Position numbers and translations under genes: made by a program | Assembly: GCA_000963575.1 (NCBI GenBank) | Contig: CP011077.1 | Location: forward strand, 310,001-374,000 | Length of the DNA stretch: 64,000 nucleotides | Origin: Klebsiella michiganensis | GTDB lineage: Bacteria > Pseudomonadota > Gammaproteobacteria > Enterobacterales > Enterobacteriaceae | Direction of reading: 5' to 3' | Notes under the pieces: model-generated | What the model saw: only the letters and a program-made list of their open reading frames with translations | Databases searched by the model: none | Told to the model about the DNA's origin: nothing | In this document: in pieces, positions 17,620 to 25,636 of the stretch | How positions within the stretch are numbered: position 1 is the stretch's first letter | How the letters are laid out: each line of letters opens with the position of its first letter

Positions 17620-18429
17620 ATGAGCAATAGCGATACCGCAACGGACAAACGTATTCCGGGTACCAGCGAAAGACGCGAGCAGATTATCCAGCGCCTTCGC
17701 CAGCAGGGAAGCGTGCAGGTTAATGATTTATCTTCTTTTTTTGGTGTTTCTACCGTTACCATCCGCAACGATCTCGCGTTTCTTGAAAAGCAGGGCATTG
17801 CGGTTCGTGCCTACGGCGGGGCGCTGATTTGTGAGCCCGGCAGCGTGGTAGCAGAGCCTTCGGTGGAGGATAAAAGCTCGCTTAACACTTCCCTGAAGCG
17901 CAGCATTGCGCGCGTTGCAGCGGATTTGATCCAGCCCGGGGATAAGGTAATTCTGGACTCCGGGACCACAACGTATGAAATCGCCCGGCTGATGCGCCAG
18001 CATAAAGAAGTGATCGCCATGACCAACGGCATCAACGTGGCTAACGCCCTGCTGGAAGCGGAAGGGGTCGAGGTACTGATGACCGGCGGGCATCTGCGCC
18101 GTCAGTCGCTGTCGTTTTATGGCGATAGCGCGGAACAGTCGCTGCAAAATTATCATTTCGACATGCTGTTCCTCGGGGTGGATGCTATCGATCCGGAACG
18201 CGGCGTGAGCACCCATAACGAGGATGAAGCGCGCCTCAACCGCAAAATGTGCGAAGTCGCTGAGCGGGTTATCGTGGTGACTGATTCCAGCAAATTTAAC
18301 CGCTCCAGCCTGCATAAAATCATCGATATCCAGCGCATTAACCGGGTGATTACCGATAAAGGTATTCCGGCGGATAGCCTGAGCGCGCTGCGCAAAAGCG
18401 GGATTGATGTGGTGCTGGTTGGCGACTAG
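17620..18429 (+). CDS. agaR: DeoR-family repressor AgaR
   Basis: This 269-residue regulator has the length of E. coli AgaR and is very similar to it. The N-terminal DeoR helix-turn-helix (SVQVNDLSSFFGVSTVTIRNDLAFLEKQG, split here as residues about 31-60) is followed by the sugar-phosphate-binding domain (DSGTTTYEIARL, LMTGGHLRRQSLSFYGD, FLGVDAID). The ATG at 17620 was chosen over a TTG 15 bases upstream because it gives the family N-terminus MSNSDTAT. It is divergent from agaZ and likely represses the operators listed in this region and before agaS, relieved by a galactosamine-derived phosphate. Confidence 0.95.
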   Translation: MSNSDTATDKRIPGTSERREQIIQRLRQQGSVQVNDLSSFFGVSTVTIRNDLAFLEKQGIAVRAYGGALICEPGSVVAEPSVEDKSSLNTSLKRSIARVAADLIQPGDKVILDSGTTTYEIARLMRQHKEVIAMTNGINVANALLEAEGVEVLMTGGHLRRQSLSFYGDSAEQSLQNYHFDMLFLGVDAIDPERGVSTHNEDEARLNRKMCEVAERVIVVTDSSKFNRSSLHKIIDIQRINRVITDKGIPADSLSALRKSGIDVVLVGD

Positions 18430-18453
18430 CTTTTCGTTTCTGGCGGGCCTGCG

Positions 18454-18481
18454 TGACAGGGGAGATGAAACCCTCTATACT
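18454..18481 (+). promoter_or_regulatory. rnpB promoter
   Basis: TGACAG (18454-18459) and TATACT (18476-18481) are separated by 16 bases, and the mature RNase P RNA begins 8 bases after the -10 box. Confidence 0.75.
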
Positions 18482-18488
18482 GCGCGCC

Positions 18489-18865
<377 letters not shown>

Positions 18866-18872
18866 ATTCAGA

Positions 18873-18907
18873 AACGCCCCGCACAGTGACAGCTGGCGGG
18901 GCGTTTT
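18873..18907 (+). terminator. rnpB terminator
   Basis: AACGCCCCGC (18873-18882) pairs with GCGGGGCGTT (18896-18905), followed by TTTT. This is the standard rnpB terminator immediately after the mature RNA. Confidence 0.85.
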
Positions 18908-18924
18908 GCATTCAGAGACAATAA

Positions 18925-18985
18925 GATGAATGACTGTCCACGACGCTCTTCATAGAAAGAAAGCGGCTTATCGGTCAGCTTCAAC
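18925..18985 (+). repeat. Second copy of the rnpB 3' end
   Basis: The sequence GATGAATGACTGTCCACGAC and, after a variable middle, CGGCTTATCGGTCAGCTTCAAC repeat the last 48 bases of rnpB (18817-18864). E. coli also carries repeated rnpB 3'-end units downstream of the gene, so this is a conserved oddity rather than a random duplication. The inserted spacer between the two blocks differs from the gene. Confidence 0.8.
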
Positions 18986-18990
18986 GCGGG

Positions 18991-19917
18991 CTATTTTAGC
19001 GTTTTAAGCATACAGATTTCGCAGCTGTTGTGGCCGGTGTTGCCCAGGCTGCCATCGAGGTGTTTGAAACCGAATGCTTCGTAGAGGGCGACCGCTGAGC
19101 CGAGTTCATCGAGCGTTTCCAGGTAGCAGTAACGATAGCCGAATGCTTCGGCCCGCGCTATCGCCAGCGCCATCAGGCGTCTGCCCAGGCCCATGCCCGT
19201 CACGCCGCTGTCCAGATACAGTTTCTGTAATTCACAATATTCTTCACCTGCGCCCTGCAGGGGGGCGATGCCAACGCCGCCCAAAATTTTGCCTTTGTGT
19301 TCAACCACCCAGTAGCCAGAACCGAGCTTCTGGTAGGCGCCGGTCAGGTCATTCAGCGCCGGATCGTGCAGGCTGACGCCTTCGAGATGATCGATTTTGT
19401 TATCGCGGAAGCTTTGGCGGATAACTTCGGCGATAGCGAGGTTGTCCCCGGGGCAAATTGGCCTGATCTGAACCTGAAGATCCCGCTGGCGGCGGGCATT
19501 TGTCAGCGCGCGAGTGAGCGATTTGACCGACTGATAAATCTGTGGTTTTTAACTGTCTGATGCCAGGGATAGGGCCTGAGCGGTGAAGTCGTTAGCGTGT
19601 TCGGTAAGATCTTTAAGTACGGCAGCCCCCTCATGACTCAGGTTGAACACCGCGGCTCTCCCGTCGCTTTCATCCTGTGTTCTTGCCAGTAGATTGGCGT
19701 TTTCAAGACCGCGAAGCGTTCTGCTGATGCTGGATTTCTCCACGCATAGCCGGCGCGCCAGTTCGGTTACCCCGGCCGGTTCGCGATCGAGCTCGATCAA
19801 AATATGGCTTTGTAACGGCGACAGATCGGTGCCGCTGCTTTTCCGGTTCAGCATGCCGAGCTCTCGCACCATCTCACGCAGCGCGGAGCGGAATTCTTCA
19901 ATTTCATTGGTATGCAT
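18991..19917 (-). pseudogene. MarR-GNAT fusion regulator/acetyltransferase split by an in-frame stop
   Basis: The first 122 codons (19917-19552) encode a MarR domain (SPLQSHILIELDREPAGVTEL, KSSISRTLRGLENANLL). A TAA follows at 19551-19549. The same frame then runs on with no ATG as KPQIYQSVKSLTRALTNAR RQRDLQVQIRPICPGDN and into a full GNAT acetyltransferase domain (GMGLGRRLMALAIARAEAFGY) ending at 18991. Enterobacteria carry single-chain MarR-GNAT proteins of about 300 residues in which such a linker joins the two domains, so I infer that one codon was changed to TAA. A shorter GNAT product could only start at an internal GTG (19308) lacking the domain's N-terminal strands. The MarR part alone may still work as a repressor. 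Confidence 0.7.
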
Positions 19918-19950
19918 AACAACTCACATCATTGAGGGAAACTTATTTGG

Positions 19951-19969
19951 TTAACACTGTTAACTAGTT
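19951..19969. promoter_or_regulatory. Palindromic operator, probable site of the MarR-type regulator
   Basis: TGGTTAACA and TGTTAACTA form a near-perfect inverted repeat around one central base, in the gap between the MarR gene (minus) and a small ORF (plus). Size and symmetry fit MarR-family operators, so autorepression and control of the small ORF are likely. Confidence 0.6.
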
Positions 19970-20019
19970 TGTGTATCATACCGAAATTAAGCAGGTGGGC
20001 AAGTGACCAGGAGGGCAGG

Positions 20020-20121
20020 ATGCAAAACAGAGAACCCGACACGACGGACAGAAGAATTGTGATCGGCACGATCGTTGCGGTGCTGTGCTTTTATATTGCG
20101 GTTGCGGTGGGATCGCTTTGA
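20020..20121 (+). CDS. Small 33-residue single-span membrane protein, unknown
   Basis: The ORF reads MQNREPDTTDRRIVIGTIV followed by AVLCFYIAVAVGSL: a charged N-terminus and one hydrophobic helix (about residues 13-33). A strong AGGAGG ribosome site precedes the ATG at ideal spacing. It lies directly downstream of the palindromic MarR-type operator and before the AAA ATPase gene. I do not recognise the family. The good start signal, operator and clear membrane helix make it a probable real small protein. Confidence 0.6.
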   Translation: MQNREPDTTDRRIVIGTIVAVLCFYIAVAVGSL

Positions 20122-20197
20122 GCATTTGGCGGCAAACAAGTGCGCTTTACCGGGTATTTGCCATAATGACCCTCAAGTTTCACGGCGGCGAAAAATC

Positions 20198-21295
20198 ATG
20201 ATCAAATCCCTGTACATCGACAACTACCGTTCCGTACGCAAGCTTTCCATTGATTTGGGCAGGCTGAACGTGGTGTTTGGGCCAAACGGGTGCGGGAAGT
20301 CTAATATTTACAAGGCGATCCACCTGATCCACGGCGCAGGGAGTGGACAATTGTCTCACTGGCTTTCTGATGAAGGTGGGATCCAGAAAGCCATGTGGGC
20401 GGGAGAACGTGCCCGGGGTTACGCCAGCGCGCCGCGCAGGCTGACGCTGGCGGTAGAAACTGACACGTTTGAATATGAGCTGCAGGTGGGTTTCCCCGAG
20501 CCGCTTCCGTACCCGACGATGTTTGGCCTCGACCCTATCGTTAAAGAGGAGCAAATCTGGCTCAGTGGCTACCGGCGGCGCCCTTCTTCGTCGATAATGC
20601 AGCGGCGCAATCAGACTGTTTTTCTTAATAACGTCAACGGCGAAAAGGTAACTCACGCCGCCACGCTGTATGAAAATGAATCCCTCTTTGGCCAGCTCGG
20701 CGAGCCGCATTTGTACCCGGAAGTCTCCAGTGCCAGGGAGACGCTGCGTAACTGGCGTTTCTATCACGAGTTCGATATTTCCAAAGGGGCTGGCCTGCGG
20801 CTGCCGCAGGTGGGCTACCGCTCTCCGATTCTGTCCGGTGATGGCTTGAATCTGGCCGCGGCGTTTCAGACCATCGTCGAAATTGGCGACAGCGAGCTGA
20901 TGTTTACCGTGCTGGATGAGGCTTTTCCGGAATGTACGTTTTTCTGTGATAACAGCGGCGGACGCTTCCAGATGATGATGAACCGGCAGGGGATTAATCG
21001 CCCGCTGGAGTCCGCTGAGTTTTCAGACGGCACGCTGCGTTTTCTCTGCCTGACGGTGGCGCTGCTTAGCCCGAGGCCGCCGCAGTTTATCGCCCTCAAT
21101 GAGCCGGAAAATAGCCTGCATCCGCAAATGCTCCCGGCGCTTGCCCGTCTGATTGCTGAGGCAAGCCGTTACACCCAGATTTGGCTCACCAGCCATTCGC
21201 CCGAACTGGCTACTCTTCTCGAAAAACATACGGCGTTTACGCTATACGAGTTGGGTATTGAGAAAGGGGAAACTACGATGACCCAGCTCGCATAG
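20198..21295 (+). CDS. AAA-family ATPase (OLD/RecF-like, AAA_21)
   Basis: This 365-residue protein has an ABC/SMC-like ATPase core: Walker A GPNGCGKS at residues 28-35, the signature-like EFSDGTLRFLCLTVALLS, Walker B FIALNEPENSLHP and the switch histidine in IWLTSHSPELA. It belongs to the stand-alone 'AAA family ATPase' group related to OLD nucleases and RecF but lacks a Toprim nuclease domain. Such proteins are often linked to DNA repair or phage defence; no partner gene is visible here. The start at 20198 was preferred because it gives the usual MIKSLYIDNYRSV start. Confidence 0.85.
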   Translation: MIKSLYIDNYRSVRKLSIDLGRLNVVFGPNGCGKSNIYKAIHLIHGAGSGQLSHWLSDEGGIQKAMWAGERARGYASAPRRLTLAVETDTFEYELQVGFPEPLPYPTMFGLDPIVKEEQIWLSGYRRRPSSSIMQRRNQTVFLNNVNGEKVTHAATLYENESLFGQLGEPHLYPEVSSARETLRNWRFYHEFDISKGAGLRLPQVGYRSPILSGDGLNLAAAFQTIVEIGDSELMFTVLDEAFPECTFFCDNSGGRFQMMMNRQGINRPLESAEFSDGTLRFLCLTVALLSPRPPQFIALNEPENSLHPQMLPALARLIAEASRYTQIWLTSHSPELATLLEKHTAFTLYELGIEKGETTMTQLA

Positions 21296-21301
21296 CGCCT
21301 T

Positions 21302-21329
21302 TTTCCCTTCCCCGTAAGGAGAAGGGAAA
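21302..21329. terminator. Bidirectional terminator between convergent genes
   Basis: TTTCCCTTC (21302-21310) pairs with GAAGGGAAA (21321-21329) around a 10-base loop, with a T-rich flank on the minus-strand side. It separates the ATPase gene from the convergent five-gene operon. Confidence 0.6.
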
Positions 21330-21336
21330 CGTAACG

Positions 21337-22131
21337 TTAAAGGCTACCGGCGATGGTGATGTAGTCGGTATAAAGCTGCGGAGCGCCGGAGAACGAAGCC
21401 AGTTCGCGCCATTCGTCGTACATCCTTTCGCTTTCCTGATGATCCTTCACGAACTGCAGTGATTTCTCCGTGGAGACGTCCAGTTCCGGGTGGAAAGAGT
21501 TCAGTGAGGCCAGGCTTTCTATCTCGAGCATCACCAGATACTGCTCCATGCGGTTGCCCCCGGTGCCTTTCAGCATATGGAATTTCCAGCCTGGATAGTC
21601 GTCGATGCGGTGGACGTTGTCGCGGATAAAAGCATCAAAAGTCTGCGCTGAGACGCCCGAGCGCAGTGCCAGATTGTGTAACCCCACGACGCGTTTAATC
21701 GGTTCCTGCCCGTCCCGCAGCCGGTAGTTTGGCCCGTCCGGCAAAGAGCTATGTTCGTTTTCAGCCAACTGCTGATAGGTAGAGAAAATCGTTGGCAGCT
21801 CGCCAAATGTCGCAAAGGTTTTCCAGGTGTTGATAAGCTCGACGCCCGCAGGATGGTCACGCCAAAAAGCACGAGCCTGCTCTGTTTGTTCCCCCTGGCT
21901 ATCAATATAGCGTGAGTAGATGTCGGCATTGTCTGCTTCGTACAGCATCAGATATTGGTTCTGACGCTCGCCGCGCAGGCCTTTCAGTAGGGTCCAGCGC
22001 CAGCCCGGATAGGCTGGGATCTGCACGCCTTTGGCCTGAACAAAGGCTTCAAACGTCTCTTCGGTTACGCCCTTTTTCAGGTTAAGGCCCACATAGTGAA
22101 GACTGAATACTGCCGGTGATGATTGACTCAT
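21337..22131 (-). CDS. Internally duplicated A/B-barrel protein, copy 1 (unknown function)
   Basis: The 264-residue product is made of two repeats of about 115 residues, each with the pattern FxxxV(Q/R)...PGW(R/K)....LKG..G.R..QYL.M.E.....S...Y/F and a closing ..TYQQLAEN/LYTDYITIA motif (about 10-125 and 140-260). The fold looks like the dimeric alpha/beta-barrel (ABM/EthD-like) type used by small monooxygenases and isomerases. It is a paralogue of the protein at 23393-24184 and is the last gene of the five-gene operon. I do not know its function. Start chosen at MSQSSPAVF, as upstream codons overlap the MFS gene. Confidence 0.75.
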   Translation of the reverse strand: MSQSSPAVFSLHYVGLNLKKGVTEETFEAFVQAKGVQIPAYPGWRWTLLKGLRGERQNQYLMLYEADNADIYSRYIDSQGEQTEQARAFWRDHPAGVELINTWKTFATFGELPTIFSTYQQLAENEHSSLPDGPNYRLRDGQEPIKRVVGLHNLALRSGVSAQTFDAFIRDNVHRIDDYPGWKFHMLKGTGGNRMEQYLVMLEIESLASLNSFHPELDVSTEKSLQFVKDHQESERMYDEWRELASFSGAPQLYTDYITIAGSL

Positions 22132-22147
22132 ACAAACTCCTGTTTGA

Positions 22148-23311
22148 TTAACGCTGGCGAGAAATAAACGGCGATCCTGAAGCCACAAGCAAAAGCAGCA
22201 ACAGCGCACCGCTGAAGGTCAAACTGAGCCCAATGTGATGGGCGATAAAGCCAATCAGCGCAGGCCCTGCGAGCAGGCCGCTGTAGCCGAAAAGCGTGAC
22301 GGCAGGGATAGCGAAATCCGCTGAAATCCCCGGCTGGTTACCGGCAGAGGTGAAGAGAATGGGAATAATGTTGGCGAGCCCGGCCCCGACCAGGATAAAC
22401 CCCGGTAAGGTGCCCCAATGGGTGAAGACCAACAGGACAATCCCGGCGCCGGCAATGGCGCAGCCGAGGAGAAGCACGAGTTTGCTACCCAGGGAGCTGA
22501 CCAGACGATCGCCGCTGAGGCGCCCAAGGGTGACGGTGATGGAGTACAAGGTGTAGCCGAAGCCCGCGAGCGAAGCGCTCATGCCCCGCTCTGAGGTCAT
22601 AAATACCGCCGACCAGTCCAGCATGGCGCCTTCAAGCATAAAGACAAAAAAACAAAGTACCGCGATGACCAGCACGGGCGGATGGCTCAGGGCACGTAAC
22701 GCCCCGCCTTTGCCGCTTGTGGCTCCCTTCTGTTTGGGCAAAATGTTCCGGGCAGACGCGGCGAGCAGCAAAGCCAGAAAAATGGCAATGGCGCACACGG
22801 CAAGCAGCGGTGTTGCCCCCAGCCACAGAAAGAAGCTGACGCTGCCGGCGCCGGCAATGCTGCCGATGCTGTAAAAGCCGTGAAAGCCGGACATTTTTGC
22901 CTGCTCGCTTTCCTGTTCTACCACCACGGCGTGGGCGTTCATTGCGACGTCGAGCATGCCGTTGCAGGTGCCGAACAGCAGCAAAGCCAGCGCCATGGCT
23001 TCGCGCTGGTCAAACAGCATCAGCAGCGGTAAATCTGCGGCAAGACCCAGGACGCTGAAGATCATCAGCCGGCGGCAGCCAAATCGTGTAATCAGGCGGC
23101 CGGTAAACGGCATGATGAGCATTGAGCCTGCGGCGATGCAGAAGAGCAGCAGGCCTAAAGCGCCATCGTTAATCTCCAGCCGCGCTTTGGCGAAAGGAAT
23201 AAGCGGGGCCCACGACGACATGGCTAAACCGGCCATAAAAAATATGGCGCGTGTGGCATGCTGTTCCCGCGACTGTACGTCCGCCAGGGTTGGGGTTGAG
23301 TTTATGGTCAT
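22148..23311 (-). CDS. MFS transporter, YbjJ-like
   Basis: This 387-residue inner-membrane protein has 12 predicted hydrophobic helices and major-facilitator motifs such as GRLITRFGCRRLM between helices 2 and 3 and DRLVSSLGSK in the second half. The overall pattern resembles E. coli YbjJ (FLLFCIAAGSMLIMP, NAHAVVVEQ, SGFHGFYSIG). Lying between the two barrel-protein genes, it probably exports or imports the product of the neighbouring operon. Confidence 0.85.
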   Translation of the reverse strand: MTINSTPTLADVQSREQHATRAIFFMAGLAMSSWAPLIPFAKARLEINDGALGLLLFCIAAGSMLIMPFTGRLITRFGCRRLMIFSVLGLAADLPLLMLFDQREAMALALLLFGTCNGMLDVAMNAHAVVVEQESEQAKMSGFHGFYSIGSIAGAGSVSFFLWLGATPLLAVCAIAIFLALLLAASARNILPKQKGATSGKGGALRALSHPPVLVIAVLCFFVFMLEGAMLDWSAVFMTSERGMSASLAGFGYTLYSITVTLGRLSGDRLVSSLGSKLVLLLGCAIAGAGIVLLVFTHWGTLPGFILVGAGLANIIPILFTSAGNQPGISADFAIPAVTLFGYSGLLAGPALIGFIAHHIGLSLTFSGALLLLLLVASGSPFISRQR

Positions 23312-23356
23312 AGTAAGTTCGTGACTCAGGGTGTGGATTCACTCGCCTGTATTCGT

Positions 23357-23378
23357 CGTGCCCGGTCCTTCGGGCACG
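23357..23378. other. Hairpin inside the five-gene operon
   Basis: CGTGCCCG (23357-23364) and CGGGCACG (23371-23378) form a perfect stem in the 80-base gap between the MFS gene and the upstream barrel-protein gene. Without a U-tract on either strand it may act as an RNA processing or partial termination signal. Confidence 0.4.
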
Positions 23379-23392
23379 CGCGGTGGCAAGGG

Positions 23393-24184
23393 TTAATTGA
23401 GGCTTGCTGCTACCGAGAGGTAATCGGTATAGATTTGCGGCGACCCGGAAAACGAGGCGAGTTTTTTCCATTCCTCGTACATTTGTTTGGTGTCTCGGTG
23501 GGCCCGGGCAAATTTGGCCGCTTCGTCGGTGGCGATATCCGGCTCAGGGTAAAAGACATCCAGCGCCTCCAGACTGGCGATTTCCATCAGCACCACATAC
23601 TGATCGAGTCGGTTACCGCGCTCCCCTTTTAACAGCCGGAACTTCCAGTCCGGGTAATCTTCAATCCGGTGATGGTTCTCCTCGATAAAGCGTTCAAACT
23701 GTTCGGCGCTGACGTTAGGGCGTAGCGCGAGGTTGTGAATGCCAATCACCCGAGCAACGGGGGGCTGTGTCTGGTAGCGGGGGCCAGGCTGGACGGTACT
23801 TTTCTGATTTTCGGCCAGCAGACGATAATCGGTGAACAGCGTAGGCAGTTCGCTGAAGGTACCGTAGCGGCGCCATTCGGCCAGCAGCGCTTCGGCTTCA
23901 GGATGCTGCCGCCAGAACTCGCGGGCCTGTTCAGTCTGGTTGCCGTCTGCGGCCATATAGCGATCCCGCATTGCCGCATTTTCGATTTCGAACAGCATCA
24001 AATATTGCCCGGCACGTTCGCCGCGTAGCCCGCGAAGTAGCGTCCAGCGCCAGCCCGGATAGCATGGAATATGCACGCCTTTGTTTTGCACAAAGGTCTC
24101 AAACGCCTGCTGGGTAATGCCCGCTTCGGTGTCGATCGCGATGTAAAACAGGCTGAAAACCGGCGTGGTTGAAGAGTGGTTCAT
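23393..24184 (-). CDS. Internally duplicated A/B-barrel protein, copy 2 (unknown function)
   Basis: This 263-residue paralogue of the 21337-22131 protein has the same two-repeat layout: PGWRWTLLRGLRGERAGQYLMLFE in the first half, PDWKFRLLKGERGNRLDQYVVLME in the second, and endings LFTDYRLLAEN and IYTDYLSVAAS. It starts 3 bases after the radical SAM gene ends, so the two are translated together. The function is unknown; the fold suggests a small-molecule-modifying or chaperone-like role in the pathway. Confidence 0.75.
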   Translation of the reverse strand: MNHSSTTPVFSLFYIAIDTEAGITQQAFETFVQNKGVHIPCYPGWRWTLLRGLRGERAGQYLMLFEIENAAMRDRYMAADGNQTEQAREFWRQHPEAEALLAEWRRYGTFSELPTLFTDYRLLAENQKSTVQPGPRYQTQPPVARVIGIHNLALRPNVSAEQFERFIEENHHRIEDYPDWKFRLLKGERGNRLDQYVVLMEIASLEALDVFYPEPDIATDEAAKFARAHRDTKQMYEEWKKLASFSGSPQIYTDYLSVAASLN

Positions 24185-24187
24185 GGC

Positions 24188-25636
24188 TTACTCCTGCTCC
24201 GTGTCGGCTGGGATAAATTGGGTGTTAATGATGGCTTCAACCAGCGTGACGCCGATGGGGGTCAGCGTGACCACACCCTGCTCAATGACCACAAGTTCTT
24301 TTGCCTGCAGCTTTTCCAGCGTCGGTTTGATGATGCGGTTTTCAAAAAAACTCTTGCCGTTGAAGCGCCGGGAGAACACGGCGTCATCAACCGGGATTAG
24401 CGTGGATAGCGCCATTTTGAAGGCGTTAACTTCGCGCTGTTCCGGCGAGATGCCGTGGCTTTCTTCGATAGGCAGGCGGCCTTCATCGAGGTACTGCTTA
24501 TATTGCTTATAGCCGGTAATATTGATGGCTTCGGCGCGGGTGCATTTCGAGCTGCCGCCCAGGCCAATGGCTACCTCGGGGTATTGTTTATCGAGGTCCG
24601 TAATCAAGCCCTTCCACTTTTCAGCTTCCAGGTGATTCTGGTGGAAATACATCGTGGGGTGTTCGCGATAGCCTTGGTTGAGATATTTTTCGACCAGTTC
24701 GCGCATTTGGTATTGCTTGCCCAGCCCAGGGAACGTCATGTTGTTCATGTTGATCAGCCCTTTTTTCTGCCAAAGGCTTTCGCGTTCGCCGGATACGCCG
24801 GTTCGCGTTTTCATAAACTCTTCCATGTGCAGCTTGGTGCAGACTACGTGGGAGAGATCAAGCTCCAGAGTGCGCTCCATGTCGTACTTCACGTCATCCA
24901 CGGTTTGGCCCAGCATGCCGTAGATAAGATCGACGCTGACCCAATCGATGCCCTGTTCCCGTGCGCTGCGAATCGTCTCTTCACACTCAATGGCGGTGTG
25001 CTGGCGGCCACAGGCGGCAATAATGGCGTCGTTAAAGGATTGGGTGCCGAAGCTGATTTTGCTGAAGCCCAGCTCTTTCAGAATGCCGATGTATTCGCGG
25101 TTTAATGTCCCAGGTTCACCTTCAAAACGGAGCGTTGCCGCCGAGAAATTAAAGTGCGTGTAATAGAAGTCCATCAGCCGGCGCAGTTCCGGCTCCGGGA
25201 GCAGGGAGGGCGTGCCGCCAAAGATGTTGAATTCGCCAATTTCCGCTTTAGACAGGCTGGGCACTTTTTCCAGCCACATCTTCGCCTCTTTAATGTTGTA
25301 GTCCACCAGATCCCGGAATACGCCTTCCGCCGAAGGCGATTTCGGGTTGAGGATCACCGTTGGATACTGGCAGAAGTGGCAGCGGTAGCGGCAGGTTGGG
25401 ATATAGGCCCACAGATGGATCTGTTTCGCAGCCCGAATGTCGTGCTCCATATCGGCAAAGAACGACGCCAGCGGGTAGTTCTCAATGTCACCGGGAAAAA
25501 CATGGCAGCCAAAAGGATCTTTGTGGACGTAGTCCAGAAAAGCCTCGTTCTCCGGCTGGGAGAGGAAGCCGTAAACCGCCGGAACCGGGTAAGCCGGGTC
25601 GAGATCTTTTAATGACGCGATAGCTTCGGTATTCAT
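24188..25636 (-). CDS. HemN-like radical SAM enzyme
   Basis: This 482-residue protein carries the radical SAM cluster motif CRYRCHFC (Cys82, Cys86, Cys89), followed by FNIFGGTPSLLPEPELRRLM, LRFEGEPGTLN and ISFGTQSFND, the pattern of coproporphyrinogen III dehydrogenase (HemN)-like enzymes. The C-terminal part (about 380-480) resembles the HemN winged-helix end. HemN relatives also act as methyltransferases, cyclopropanases and haem chaperones, so heme synthesis is not implied. The start codon overlaps the stop codon of the glycosyltransferase gene by one base (TGATG), showing tight coupling. Confidence 0.85.
   Translation of the reverse strand: MNTEAIASLKDLDPAYPVPAVYGFLSQPENEAFLDYVHKDPFGCHVFPGDIENYPLASFFADMEHDIRAAKQIHLWAYIPTCRYRCHFCQYPTVILNPKSPSAEGVFRDLVDYNIKEAKMWLEKVPSLSKAEIGEFNIFGGTPSLLPEPELRRLMDFYYTHFNFSAATLRFEGEPGTLNREYIGILKELGFSKISFGTQSFNDAIIAACGRQHTAIECEETIRSAREQGIDWVSVDLIYGMLGQTVDDVKYDMERTLELDLSHVVCTKLHMEEFMKTRTGVSGERESLWQKKGLINMNNMTFPGLGKQYQMRELVEKYLNQGYREHPTMYFHQNHLEAEKWKGLITDLDKQYPEVAIGLGGSSKCTRAEAINITGYKQYKQYLDEGRLPIEESHGISPEQREVNAFKMALSTLIPVDDAVFSRRFNGKSFFENRIIKPTLEKLQAKELVVIEQGVVTLTPIGVTLVEAIINTQFIPADTEQE

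Noticed and set aside
24188..25636. Radical SAM gene as hemN for haem synthesis
   Set aside because: The cluster context (glycosyltransferase, barrel proteins, transporter) argues for a different substrate; only HemN-like similarity is claimed.
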